A DNA stretch of 31,249 bases, from assembly GCA_028287035.1 (NCBI GenBank), contig JAQBQL010000041.1, positions 1 to 31,249 on the forward strand. The letters are read 5' to 3'. The DNA comes from Labilithrix sp. GTDB taxonomy: Bacteria; Myxococcota; Polyangia; Polyangiales; Polyangiaceae. The notes below the pieces were generated by a model. The model was not told the DNA's origin. It saw only the letters and a list, made by a program, of their open reading frames with translations, and did no database searches. How positions within the stretch are numbered: the first letter of the stretch is position 1; the number at the start of each line of letters is the position of its first letter. The translations under genes and the position numbers were made by a program. Below, piece after piece: positions 1-8,288 of the stretch.

Positions 1-1
1 G

Positions 2-127
2 GGCGACAACATCCAGATGACGATCGAGCTCATCACGCCCGTTGGTCTCGAGGAGCAGATGCGCTTCGCGATCCGCGAGGGTGGCCGCACGGTCGGCGCC
101 GGCATCATCACGAAGGTCCTCGAGTAA
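2..127 (+). CDS. tuf: Elongation factor Tu, C-terminal end (partial)
   Basis: EF-Tu is the GTPase that delivers aminoacyl-tRNA to the ribosome. Only the last 41 codons are inside the window. They read as the end of the C-terminal beta-barrel domain, with the family signature [18 protein letters not shown] just before the TAA stop at 125-127. The gene is cut by the left window edge. rpsJ follows after 21 nt on the same strand, the usual join of the str operon (fusA-tuf) to the S10 operon, so rpsJ is probably cotranscribed with tuf. The identification is very safe although only about a tenth of the protein is visible. Confidence 0.96.
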   Translation, partial: GDNIQMTIELITPVGLEEQMRFAIREGGRTVGAGIITKVLE

Positions 128-148
128 GGATCACAGGGAACACACGAA

Positions 149-466
<318 letters not shown>

Positions 467-479
467 AGAGGAATTAGCC

Positions 480-1121
480 ATGGCAACCCTGGATGTTTTC
501 AATCTGAAGCGCGAGAAGGTCGGCACCGTCGACCTGGCGGACGAAGTGTTCGCTTCCGAGGTGAAGGAACACCTCTTCTACGAAGTGGTGAGGGCGCAGC
601 TCGCGTCGCGTCGCGCCGGTACCGCGGGTTCGAAGAACCGCTCCGCCGTCGCTGGCTCGACGAAGAAGCGCATCAAGCAGAAGGGCACCGGCGGAGCGCG
701 TCACGGCTCCATCCGTGCGCCGATCTACGTCGGCGGCGGTCAGGCCCACGGCCCCCGTCCCCGCGACTGGTCGTACCGGCCGCCGCGCCAGGTCCGCATC
801 GGCGCGCTCCGCAGCGCGCTCTCGAAGTTCAACAAGGAAGGCCGCCTCGTCGTGGTCGACGCCTTCACGCTCTCCGAGATCAAGACCAAGGGCGTCCTGT
901 CGGCGCTCGGGACGCTGAAGGCCGAGAAGCGCACGATGATCGTCGACACCGCGTCGAACGAGAACCTGCGCCTCTCGATCCGCAACAGCAAGGATCACCA
1001 GTTCCTCCCGCCGGAGGGGCTCAACGTCTATGACCTGCTCCGCCACGACACCCTCGTCCTCTCCAAGGACGCGGCCAAGGCGCTCGAGCTCCGCTGCCTC
1101 GACCGCGGAGGTGAGAAATGA
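480..1121 (+). CDS. rplD: 50S ribosomal protein L4
   Basis: L4 is an early-assembling 23S rRNA binding protein that lines the exit tunnel. The 213-residue product begins [19 protein letters not shown] and carries the family core [22 protein letters not shown] at about residues 75-96. An in-frame ATG exists upstream at 435, but it lies inside rpsJ. The start at 480 follows GAGGAA and gives the family-length protein. The stop overlaps the rplW start (ATGA, 1118-1121), suggesting translational coupling. In E. coli L4 also represses its own operon; nothing here shows whether that holds. rplC, the normal upstream neighbour, is missing. Confidence 0.98.
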   Translation: MATLDVFNLKREKVGTVDLADEVFASEVKEHLFYEVVRAQLASRRAGTAGSKNRSAVAGSTKKRIKQKGTGGARHGSIRAPIYVGGGQAHGPRPRDWSYRPPRQVRIGALRSALSKFNKEGRLVVVDAFTLSEIKTKGVLSALGTLKAEKRTMIVDTASNENLRLSIRNSKDHQFLPPEGLNVYDLLRHDTLVLSKDAAKALELRCLDRGGEK

Positions 1122-1420
1122 TTACGACCGAGACCATCATCCGTCGCCCCATCTTCCTCACGGAAAAGGCGAACACGCTGCGCGGTCAGAACAACCAGGT
1201 CGTGTTCGAGGTGGCTCGCACCGCGAACAAGATCCAGATCAAAACGGCGGTCCAGTCGCTCTTCAACGTCAAGGTCGAGAGCGTCAACACCATGCTGTAC
1301 CGCGGTAAGGACCGCCGTATGGGTCGTGGCTACGCCAAGCTTCAGAACTGGAAGAAGGCCATCGTGACGCTCGCCGAAGGCGAGAACATCGACTTCTTCG
1401 CAGAGTCGACGGAGAGCTGA
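1118..1420 (+). CDS. rplW: 50S ribosomal protein L23
   Basis: L23 lies at the mouth of the peptide exit tunnel and is the docking site for trigger factor and SRP in known bacteria. The 100-residue product is of normal length. It shows the start [13 protein letters not shown], the NQVVFEV strand, the [11 protein letters not shown] segment and the [20 protein letters not shown] region that ends the family domain. Its ATG overlaps the rplD stop by 4 nt, and rplB begins 1 nt after its stop, so the three are almost certainly co-translated from one mRNA. Confidence 0.97.
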   Translation: MITTETIIRRPIFLTEKANTLRGQNNQVVFEVARTANKIQIKTAVQSLFNVKVESVNTMLYRGKDRRMGRGYAKLQNWKKAIVTLAEGENIDFFAESTES

Positions 1421-1421
1421 G

Positions 1422-2252
1422 ATGCCCATCAAGAACTACAAGCCGACCAGCCCGGCGCGCCGCTACTACTCGGGCTACGACTTCAAGGAGCTCACCCCCG
1501 GCAAGAAGCCGGAGAAGAAGCTCACCGAAGGTCAGAGCCGCACCGGTGGTCGTAACACCACCGGGCGCATCACCAGCCGCTTCCGCGGCGGTGGTCACAA
1601 GCAGCGCTACCGCCTCATCGACTGGCGCCGCAACAAGATCGGCGTCCCGGCGACGGTCGCGTCCATCGAGTACGACCCCAACCGCACGGCGCGTATCGCG
1701 CTCCTGCACTACTCGGACGGCGAGAAGACCTACATCCTCGCGCCCGACGGCCTCGCGGTCGGCGACAAGATCGTCGCGAGCCGCAACGAGGACATCAAGC
1801 CGGGCAACAGCATGCCGCTCCGGCACATCCCGCTCGGCACGATGGTGCACAACATCGAGATGCGTAAGGGCAAGGGCGCGCAGCTCGTCCGCGCCGCCGG
1901 CTCCGGCGCTTCGCTCATGGCGAAGGACGGCGACTACGCGCAGGTCCGCATGCCCTCCGGCGAAGTCCGCATGATCCACCAGGATTGCCAGGCCACCATC
2001 GGCCAGGTGTCCAACATCGATCACGCGAACATCTCGCTCGGCAAGGCCGGCCGTAGCCGCTGGCTCGGCAAGCGTCCGCACCAGCGCGGCGTCACGATGA
2101 ACCCGGTCGATCACCCGATGGGCGGCGGCGAAGGCCGTACGTCCGGCGGTCGTCACCCGTGCTCGCCGTGGGGTCAGCTGGCGAAGGGTCTCAAGACCCG
2201 CAACAACAAGCGTACCGATGCGATGATCGTGAAGCGTCGCGGACTGAAGTGA
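1422..2252 (+). CDS. rplB: 50S ribosomal protein L2
   Basis: L2 is a core 50S protein needed for subunit association and the peptidyl transferase centre. The 276-residue product has the usual length (about 275). Visible landmarks are the N-terminal [11 protein letters not shown], the [16 protein letters not shown] block at about residues 54-69 and the C-terminal [16 protein letters not shown] motif (about residues 223-238), which includes the conserved histidine of the GMNPxDHPHGGGEG family signature region. Note that the second histidine of that signature is Met here (DHPMGGGEG), a common bacterial variant. It directly follows rplW and is 11 nt upstream of rpsS. Confidence 0.98.
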   Translation: MPIKNYKPTSPARRYYSGYDFKELTPGKKPEKKLTEGQSRTGGRNTTGRITSRFRGGGHKQRYRLIDWRRNKIGVPATVASIEYDPNRTARIALLHYSDGEKTYILAPDGLAVGDKIVASRNEDIKPGNSMPLRHIPLGTMVHNIEMRKGKGAQLVRAAGSGASLMAKDGDYAQVRMPSGEVRMIHQDCQATIGQVSNIDHANISLGKAGRSRWLGKRPHQRGVTMNPVDHPMGGGEGRTSGGRHPCSPWGQLAKGLKTRNNKRTDAMIVKRRGLK

Positions 2253-2263
2253 AGGAATAAGAG

Positions 2264-2563
<300 letters not shown>

Positions 2564-2616
2564 TCTTCCAGATCGAGTAGAGTGCGGCGCGTGCATCGGC
2601 ACGCAAGCACCCGGAC

Positions 2617-2673
2617 CGAAGCGCGGCTGCGGAGGACCTCGAGAAGTCGAGGGCCTTCGCTCGCCGCGCTTCG
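2617..2673 (+). terminator. Nested inverted repeat downstream of rpsS (candidate terminator or leader structure)
   Basis: An 11-bp perfect inverted repeat, CGAAGCGCGGC (2617-2627) and GCCGCGCTTCG (2663-2673), encloses a second perfect hairpin, CCTCGA-gaag-TCGAGG (2637-2652). It is followed by CTCGTTT. The position, after the last gene of the first ribosomal segment and just before a lipoprotein gene, fits a terminator or attenuator. The T tract is only three bases, so classic intrinsic termination is not certain. It could instead be a 5' leader structure of the downstream gene. Confidence 0.45.
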
Positions 2674-2683
2674 CTCGTTTGTG

Positions 2684-3931
2684 ATGTCCAGACGTGTGGC
2701 GGTCGCTCTCCTCGGCGGGCTCGGCGCGCTCGGCGCGGGCTGCAAGGAGGACACGTCGCTCTTCCCGGAAGAGACCACGACCGCCCGCGACGTCCAGGGA
2801 CGCGTGTGGGCCGGACCGGAGCTCGTGGTGGGCGCCGCGGTGCACCTCGAGCCCGCGCCGGGCTACGCGTACGACGAGCAGCGGCGCGCCGCCGGCGTTG
2901 CCGCGAACGGCTACGCGGGCGTCTTCACGAGCACCGACCTCGCGGGCCGCTACCGCGTGCCCGACGCGCCCTTCGCCTACGATCTGTGGGTGCGCCGCGA
3001 CCAGGAGGTCGCGATCTTCGAGGGGCTCATGCCCCGCTACACCGAGCCGAGCTTCGGCGATGACGGCCCGCTCACCGGGTTCACCGCCACCGTCGCCGCC
3101 AGCACCAGCCACGCGCCGAGCGATGGGCACTCGGTCGCGTACTTCATCGCCGGCGCCGACGCGAAGGCGCTCACCGGCGAGGGCGGGCGGCTCACCGCCA
3201 CGTTCGGCGAGTTCGCGTCCACCATCACGTTATGGGCCGTCGAGTACGTGACGGCCCTCGGGCTCACCGCGCCCACGCACGTCGGCAGCGTCGACGTGCG
3301 CGTCACGGCGGGGGGCACGTTCCCGGCGGTCGTGCCGGTCACCGAGATCCCCGACACGACCGCCAACGATCTCACCATCGACGCGACGCCGCCCCCCGGC
3401 ATGACCGTCGCGAAGGCCGAGCTCGTGGTCGACTTCGGTGTGCGGCGCGAGGTGCGGCCGATCGCGCGCTTCACGCCGGGCCAGCCGTTCCACGTGAAGG
3501 TCGCGATCGGCGGCCACTACGGCGTGCACGTCGTCGCCGAGAGCGGCGCGGGCGCCACCTCCGACTCGGGGATCGTCTACTTCGACATCTTCGCCGTCAC
3601 GCCGCCGGCCATCACGCTGCCCCTCGCGCTGCCCGACGTCGCGTTCGACGGCGAGCGGACGGTGAGCGCCGGCACGCAGTCGGGGCTCGTCGAGCACGAG
3701 CTCGTGCCCCGGCCCGGGACCGTGGGGCCCACGGTCCGGATCGTCACCACCGACCGCGCCGCGACGCTGCCCGACCTGCATCTTTTCGGGACGACGCAGC
3801 CGCTCGGCAGCTACGCGTGGTCGGTGAGCTACTACCCGGCGCTCCTGAAGCCGTACGCGCTCGTCGGGCCCGACGTGCGCAAGGTCACGCCGGTGTCGAA
3901 GACCGCGCCGCGCACCATCGTGCTGCGCTGA
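2684..3931 (+). CDS. Putative lipoprotein with carboxypeptidase-regulatory-like N-terminal fold
   Basis: Function unknown. From ATG 2684 the 415-residue product begins with a short basic n-region, a hydrophobic stretch (VAVALLGGLGALGAGC) and a cysteine at residue 20, indicating a lipoprotein, although the lipobox is atypical (G at -3). Residues about 30-100 (QGRVWAGPELVVGAAVHL, then GVFTSTDLAGRYRVPDAP) look like a carboxypeptidase-regulatory or transthyretin-like beta domain. The rest is beta-rich with no motif I recognise. An in-frame start at 2582 would put 34 Arg-rich residues before the signal, so I prefer 2684. It is the first gene of the block that interrupts the S10 operon and is convergent with the permease gene ending at 3944. 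Confidence 0.75.
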   Translation: MSRRVAVALLGGLGALGAGCKEDTSLFPEETTTARDVQGRVWAGPELVVGAAVHLEPAPGYAYDEQRRAAGVAANGYAGVFTSTDLAGRYRVPDAPFAYDLWVRRDQEVAIFEGLMPRYTEPSFGDDGPLTGFTATVAASTSHAPSDGHSVAYFIAGADAKALTGEGGRLTATFGEFASTITLWAVEYVTALGLTAPTHVGSVDVRVTAGGTFPAVVPVTEIPDTTANDLTIDATPPPGMTVAKAELVVDFGVRREVRPIARFTPGQPFHVKVAIGGHYGVHVVAESGAGATSDSGIVYFDIFAVTPPAITLPLALPDVAFDGERTVSAGTQSGLVEHELVPRPGTVGPTVRIVTTDRAATLPDLHLFGTTQPLGSYAWSVSYYPALLKPYALVGPDVRKVTPVSKTAPRTIVLR

Positions 3932-3943
3932 GCCGGCGCACGC

Positions 3944-5194
3944 CTACTCGCTGCGCAGCGCATCGATGGGGGCGATGCGCGACGCTCGCCAGGCGGGCAG
4001 CAGGCCGAAGCCGAGGCCCGTCAGGAGCGACAGCGTGATGCCGAGCGCGAACGACCACGCCGGCAGCGCGAAGTCCCAGCTGCCGAGCGTGGCGCGGGCC
4101 CACAGCGCGACCGCGAAGGAGAGGGCGCTGCCGACCATGCTCCCCGCGAGCGCGCCGGCCGCCGACAGGGCGGTCGCCTCGAGCACGAACTGCACGAGGA
4201 TGGCGCGCTGGGTGGCGCCGAGCGCGCGGCGGAGGCCGATCTCCCGCGTCCGCTCCGAGACGGTGACGAGCATCACGTTCATGATGTTGATGCCCGACGC
4301 GAACACCGCCAGCGCGCCCGTGCCGAGCACGAGGATCTGGATGACCATCATGATGAGCTGCTCGGTCCCGTTGCGGTCCGCCTTCTCGACGTCGAAGTTC
4401 TTCACGCCGAGGTGCCGTGCGAGCAGCACGCGCTCGATGCTGGCGCGGGCCGGGCGGCGGTCCTCGGCGGTGCCGCCCGCGGGACGGACGAAGATCCGCT
4501 TCACCTCGTGGCTCGGGGCGTAGAGGGAGTCGTAGGTCCGCTGCGGGATCATCACCTTGCGGTCCCAGCGATACGTCGAGGTGGTGGAGCCGATCATGGG
4601 CTTCTCCTCGAGCACGCCGACCACCGCGAAGAGCTCGCCGTCGATCTCGAGACGCTCGCCGCGCGCGTCCTTGCCCGGGAAGAGATCCTCCTTCACCTCG
4701 TGACCGATCACGCAGACGCGGCGCCCCTCGGCGCGGTCGTCGTCGTCGAGGGCGCGGCCACTCGCCACCCGCAGGCGGTAGAGGCTCATCGTGCCGGAGC
4801 CGGTGCTGACCACCGCCACGCGCTTTCGTTCGCCCCTCGCCCGCGCCCAGGCGTCGAAGGAGCTCTCCGCCGCGACCTTCGCGCCGCCGAGCGCGAGGTC
4901 TCGCTCGAGCGCGTCGGCGTCGGCGCGCGACAGCGGCCGCGTCGTCTTGTCCTTCTGAGCCGGGGGCGGCGCGTCGGTGCCGACGCGGATGATGTCGTCG
5001 TCGCTCACCGACTGGTTGGCGGCGACGAGCGTGTGCTTGCCCCCGTACAGCATGCTCGCCAGCAGCACGATCGACGCGGTCCCGATGACGACGCCGAGGA
5101 CGGTCAGGGACGCGCGCACGCGATGGGCGAACGCTCCGCCGAGGAGGCGTAGCCGGTCCGACAGACGCAGCGCCGGAGCATGCCGGGCGGTCAT
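3944..5194 (-). CDS. MacB/FtsX-type ABC transporter permease (second of two)
   Basis: Membrane subunit of a type VII (MacB-like, mechanotransmission) ABC system, without a fused ATPase. The 416-residue product has an N-terminal transmembrane helix (about residues 29-50, RASLTVLGVVIGTASIVLL), a large periplasmic MacB_PCD-like domain, and a C-terminal FtsX domain with three helices. The family motif is NIMNVMLVTVSERTREIGLR followed by RALGAT. The ATG overlaps the stop of the preceding permease gene (ATGA at 5191-5194). It is the last gene of a - strand cassette with adaptor and ATPase. It differs clearly from the other permease, so the pair may form a heterodimer. Substrate unknown. Confidence 0.88.
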   Translation of the reverse strand: MTARHAPALRLSDRLRLLGGAFAHRVRASLTVLGVVIGTASIVLLASMLYGGKHTLVAANQSVSDDDIIRVGTDAPPPAQKDKTTRPLSRADADALERDLALGGAKVAAESSFDAWARARGERKRVAVVSTGSGTMSLYRLRVASGRALDDDDRAEGRRVCVIGHEVKEDLFPGKDARGERLEIDGELFAVVGVLEEKPMIGSTTSTYRWDRKVMIPQRTYDSLYAPSHEVKRIFVRPAGGTAEDRRPARASIERVLLARHLGVKNFDVEKADRNGTEQLIMMVIQILVLGTGALAVFASGINIMNVMLVTVSERTREIGLRRALGATQRAILVQFVLEATALSAAGALAGSMVGSALSFAVALWARATLGSWDFALPAWSFALGITLSLLTGLGFGLLPAWRASRIAPIDALRSE

Positions 5195-6414
5195 CGGCGC
5201 ATCGCCTGCGTGGGGTCGAGGCGCGCCGCTTGCTGGGCCGGCAGCCACCCGAAGACGACGCCGATGCCGATCGACACGACGAGCGCGGTGATGGTCGGTC
5301 CCGTTGCGAGCGATCGCTGCCAGCTCGGGAGGAAGTGCGCGACCACCGCGCTCGCGCCGATCGACGCGGCGAGCCCGGCGCCGACCCCGACCGCTCCGCC
5401 GGCAAGGGACAGGATGATGGCCTCGGTCAGGAACTGCGCGCTGATCTCGCGAGGTCTCGCGCCCAGCGCCTTGCGGAGCCCGATCTCCTTCACGCGCTCG
5501 CTGACCGCGACGAGCATCATGTTCATGACCCCGACGCCGCCGATGAGGAGCGCGATGCCCGCGAGCAGGGCGACGATGAGCTCCATCGTGCCGAAGATGG
5601 TGTCGAAGCGCTTCATCACGCCGCGAAAATCGAAGATCTGGAAGTCGTCGACACCCGGGTGTCGCGCCACGAGCCGCGCGTTGACGAGGCGCTTCACGGC
5701 CTCGTTCGAGCCAGGAGAGTCGGTGCGCACGAGGATCTCCGCCTCCGTCCGCACCTCCGGCTCCACGTTGGCGACCGCCTCGGCGGGGGCGATGACGAGG
5801 TCCGTCCAGTCGAAGCCGAAGCCCACGCCGAAGCGGTCGTTGTCGGCGAGCACGCCGGAGACGCGGCAACGGAACGGCCCCACCGTGAGATGCTGCCCGA
5901 GCGGATCGCCGTCGATCTGCGCGGCGAGCTTGTGGCCGATCACGCAGAGCGCGGCCTGGCCGCGGTTCTCCTCCTCGGTGAAGGCGCGCCCGCGCGCGAC
6001 GCGCATGTGGAACACGTCGAAGAACCGCGCGTCGCTCGCGACGAGGTCGGTGCGCGCGCGCGAGACGGACCCGGAGGTCGCGTCGCGCTTGCCGAGCACG
6101 GTGTACATCGAGATGCCCTCGACGTGCGGCAGATCGCGGAAGGTGCGCTCGCGGTCCACGAGCGAGATCCCGCGGACGTAGGCGTTCTGCTTCGCCTCGC
6201 CGCGTACCGGCTCCTTGGTCGCGACGAGCACGATGCGCGCGCCGCCGAGCTCCTCGACGCCGCGCGCGATGGTGACGAGGCCGCTCTCCGCGAGCGACGA
6301 CATGACCACGATCGCGAAGGCGCCGATGGTGATGCTGAGGACGGTGAGCGCCGAACGCCCGCGCGTCGCGGCCACGGCGCCGGCCGCGAGCCGCAGGTTC
6401 TCGGTGAATCTCAC
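5191..6414 (-). CDS. MacB/FtsX-type ABC transporter permease (first of two)
   Basis: Second permease type of the same export system, 407 residues from a GTG start at 6414. The start is chosen because it lies 7 nt after the adaptor stop, has GAGG upstream, and is followed by the typical RFTENLRLAAGAVAATRGR lead-in to the first helix (about residues 21-42). Longer in-frame versions only add Arg/Ser-rich sequence from inside the adaptor gene. A periplasmic MacB_PCD-like domain is followed by three C-terminal helices with the motif GVGVMNMMLVAVSERVKEIG and RKALGAR. It has no nucleotide-binding domain of its own, so it must use the separate ATPase at 7546-8253. Confidence 0.88.
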   Translation of the reverse strand: MRFTENLRLAAGAVAATRGRSALTVLSITIGAFAIVVMSSLAESGLVTIARGVEELGGARIVLVATKEPVRGEAKQNAYVRGISLVDRERTFRDLPHVEGISMYTVLGKRDATSGSVSRARTDLVASDARFFDVFHMRVARGRAFTEEENRGQAALCVIGHKLAAQIDGDPLGQHLTVGPFRCRVSGVLADNDRFGVGFGFDWTDLVIAPAEAVANVEPEVRTEAEILVRTDSPGSNEAVKRLVNARLVARHPGVDDFQIFDFRGVMKRFDTIFGTMELIVALLAGIALLIGGVGVMNMMLVAVSERVKEIGLRKALGARPREISAQFLTEAIILSLAGGAVGVGAGLAASIGASAVVAHFLPSWQRSLATGPTITALVVSIGIGVVFGWLPAQQAARLDPTQAMRR

Positions 6415-6421
6415 GGCCGCC

Positions 6422-7549
6422 TCACATCTTCGTCTCGTTGTCGGCGGCCGAGGGCGGCTTGAGCAGCACGCGCATTCCCTCGGTGGCCCCGCGTTCGAGC
6501 TCGACCTCGCGCTCGTTCTTGAGACCCTGGGTGACCTCGACCTTCTCGGTGCGCGACTCGGCCTTCTCACCGTCGGCAGGCGGCAGCACCTTCATCACGT
6601 ACGTCTTGCCGTTCTCCTTCACGATGGCCTCGAGCGGGACGACGAGCACGTCCGGGCGGGCGTCGAGATGGATGCGCACGTCCGCGGTCATGCCGGGCTT
6701 CACGAGCCCGTCGGGCGCCTCGAGCTGCGCCTCGACGGGGAAGACCTCCTGGTCCTTGCCGGCGAGCTTCACGGACGCGGGCGCCACCTTCGTGAGCACC
6801 GCGCGGTACGAGCGGCCGGGCAGGGCGTCGAGCGTCAGGGTCGCGTGCCTGCCGACCGCCACCTTCGCGACGTCGATCTGGTTCAGGTTCACCTTCACGA
6901 GGAGCGCAGTCAGATCCGCGATGGTGAGGAGCGCCTTGCCGTCGAACGTCGACTGCACGCCGGGGATGACCGCCTCGCCGGGCTCGATGTTGCGGGCGAT
7001 GACCGTGCCCTCGATGGGCGACACGATCTTCGTGTACGAGAGGTGGTCGCGCGCGACGGTGCGGGCCACCTCCGCCGCCTGCACCGACACCTGCTTTGCG
7101 CGGAGCTCGTGGACGGCGAGATCCAGCTCGGTGCGCGGCGCGACGTTCTGCTCGACGCCGCGCCGGGCGCGCGCCTCGATGAGGCGAGCGTAATCGAGGG
7201 CGGCGACCGCCTGCGCGACGTCGGCATCGGCCTTCGCCTGCTCGCGCTGGTAGTCGATGGGGTCGAGCACCACGAGGGGCTGACCCCTGGTGACGCGCGC
7301 GCCCTCGTCGACGAGCACCTGGAGCACCTGACCGGCGATCTTCGACTTGATGTCGGCCTTCTCGCGCGGCTGCACGCGTCCGGTCTCGAGCACCTCGACC
7401 TCGAGGGCGCGGCGCTGCACGGTGACCACGAGCGCCGCGTCGATGGGCGTCGTCGTGGCGCGGCTCCGCCTCGCGAAGAACACGATGCCCGCGGCAAGCG
7501 CGAGCAGCGCGAAGACCCACGGCCAGCGCCGCCGAACGCGCAGCTTCAT
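6422..7549 (-). CDS. HlyD/MacA-type periplasmic adaptor (membrane fusion) protein
   Basis: Links an inner-membrane pump to an outer-membrane channel. The 375-residue product has an N-terminal anchor helix (about residues 9-26, WPWVFALLALAAGIVFFARR), the paired lipoyl/barrel-sandwich halves (EVLETGRVQPREKADIKSK with QVLVDEGARVTRGQPLVVLD, and later IVSPIEGTVIARNIEPGEAV), a hairpin between them, a beta-barrel domain (TLDALPGRSYRAVLTKVAP) and a membrane-proximal end (KVEVTQGLKNEREVELERG). The ATG overlaps the ATPase stop by 4 nt (ATGA at 7546-7549), and the permease starts 7 nt after its stop. The arrangement resembles macA-macB with macB split. No TolC-type channel gene is in the window. Confidence 0.92.
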   Translation of the reverse strand: MKLRVRRRWPWVFALLALAAGIVFFARRSRATTTPIDAALVVTVQRRALEVEVLETGRVQPREKADIKSKIAGQVLQVLVDEGARVTRGQPLVVLDPIDYQREQAKADADVAQAVAALDYARLIEARARRGVEQNVAPRTELDLAVHELRAKQVSVQAAEVARTVARDHLSYTKIVSPIEGTVIARNIEPGEAVIPGVQSTFDGKALLTIADLTALLVKVNLNQIDVAKVAVGRHATLTLDALPGRSYRAVLTKVAPASVKLAGKDQEVFPVEAQLEAPDGLVKPGMTADVRIHLDARPDVLVVPLEAIVKENGKTYVMKVLPPADGEKAESRTEKVEVTQGLKNEREVELERGATEGMRVLLKPPSAADNETKM

Positions 7550-8253
7550 GCGGCCTCCGCGCGGCGATGGTCGCCCTGGACGCGGCCGTCGGCGAAGGTG
7601 ATGACGCGCTCGGCATACGCGGCGATCGCCGGGTCGTGCGTCACGAGGACGACGGTGATCCCTTGCGCGTGCAGCGATCCGAAGAGCTCCATGACCTGCC
7701 GCGTGGTCGCCGAGTCGAGCGCACCGGTGGGCTCGTCGGCGAGGAGGAGCAGCGGATCGTTGACGATGGCGCGCGCGATCGCGACGCGCTGCTGCTGCCC
7801 GCCGGAGAGCTGGTTCGGCAGGTGGTCCTCGCGTGCGTCGAGCCCGACCCGCGCGAGCGCAGCACGTGCGCGGTCACGCCGGTCGCGTGGCCTCACCCCG
7901 GCGTAGACCATGGGCAGCTCGACGTTGGCGAGCGCGGTGAGACGCGGCAAGAGGTGGAACGACTGGAAGACGAACCCGATCTTCTGGTTGCGCAGGACCG
8001 CGAGCTCCTCCTCGTCGAGCGCCTCCACGGGCTCGCCGTCGAGCAGGTAACGGCCCGACGTGGGCCGGTCCAGGGTGCCGAGGATGTTGAGCGTGGTCGA
8101 CTTGCCCGACCCGCTCGCGCCCATGATCGCGACGGACTCGCCCGCCCGCAGATCGAGGCGCACGTCCCGCAGGGCGTGCACGGTGGGCGCGTCCGCCCCG
8201 GCGGACATCGCGTAGCTCTTCGAGACCGCCTCGAGGGTGACGACGGAAGGCAT
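7546..8253 (-). CDS. MacB/LolD-type ABC transporter ATP-binding protein
   Basis: Cytoplasmic ATPase that should power the two permeases encoded downstream. The 235-residue product has all ABC motifs: Walker A GASGSGKST (45-53), Q-loop at FQSFHLLP (97-103), signature LSGGQQQRVAIARA (149-162), Walker B LLLLADEP (168-175) with catalytic Glu174, D-loop GALD, and H-loop His206 in VTHD. The sequence type (GTLDRPTSG, NVELPMVYAGV, DEPTGALD) is that of the MacB/LolD/FtsE group. The start at 8253 gives the normal family length, and longer forms run into the MFS gene. The gene overlaps the adaptor start by 4 nt. Confidence 0.95.
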   Translation of the reverse strand: MPSVVTLEAVSKSYAMSAGADAPTVHALRDVRLDLRAGESVAIMGASGSGKSTTLNILGTLDRPTSGRYLLDGEPVEALDEEELAVLRNQKIGFVFQSFHLLPRLTALANVELPMVYAGVRPRDRRDRARAALARVGLDAREDHLPNQLSGGQQQRVAIARAIVNDPLLLLADEPTGALDSATTRQVMELFGSLHAQGITVVLVTHDPAIAAYAERVITFADGRVQGDHRRAEAA

Positions 8254-8288
8254 GATGCCTACGGGTCGCCCGAGGGAGCCGCCGAATT

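Noticed and set aside
467..479. A remnant or hidden-frame rplC between rpsJ and rplD
   Set aside because: The gap is 13 nt and neither flanking gene contains extra L3-like sequence.
2582..2683. N-terminal extension of the lipoprotein gene from 2582
   Set aside because: It would put an Arg/Ser-rich stretch before the signal peptide and run through the large inverted repeat; ATG 2684 gives a normal signal.
3949..3960. 12-bp perfect palindrome CGCTGCGCAGCG between convergent genes
   Set aside because: It lies within the last codons of the permease, and such short GC palindromes are expected in this composition; no T tract follows.
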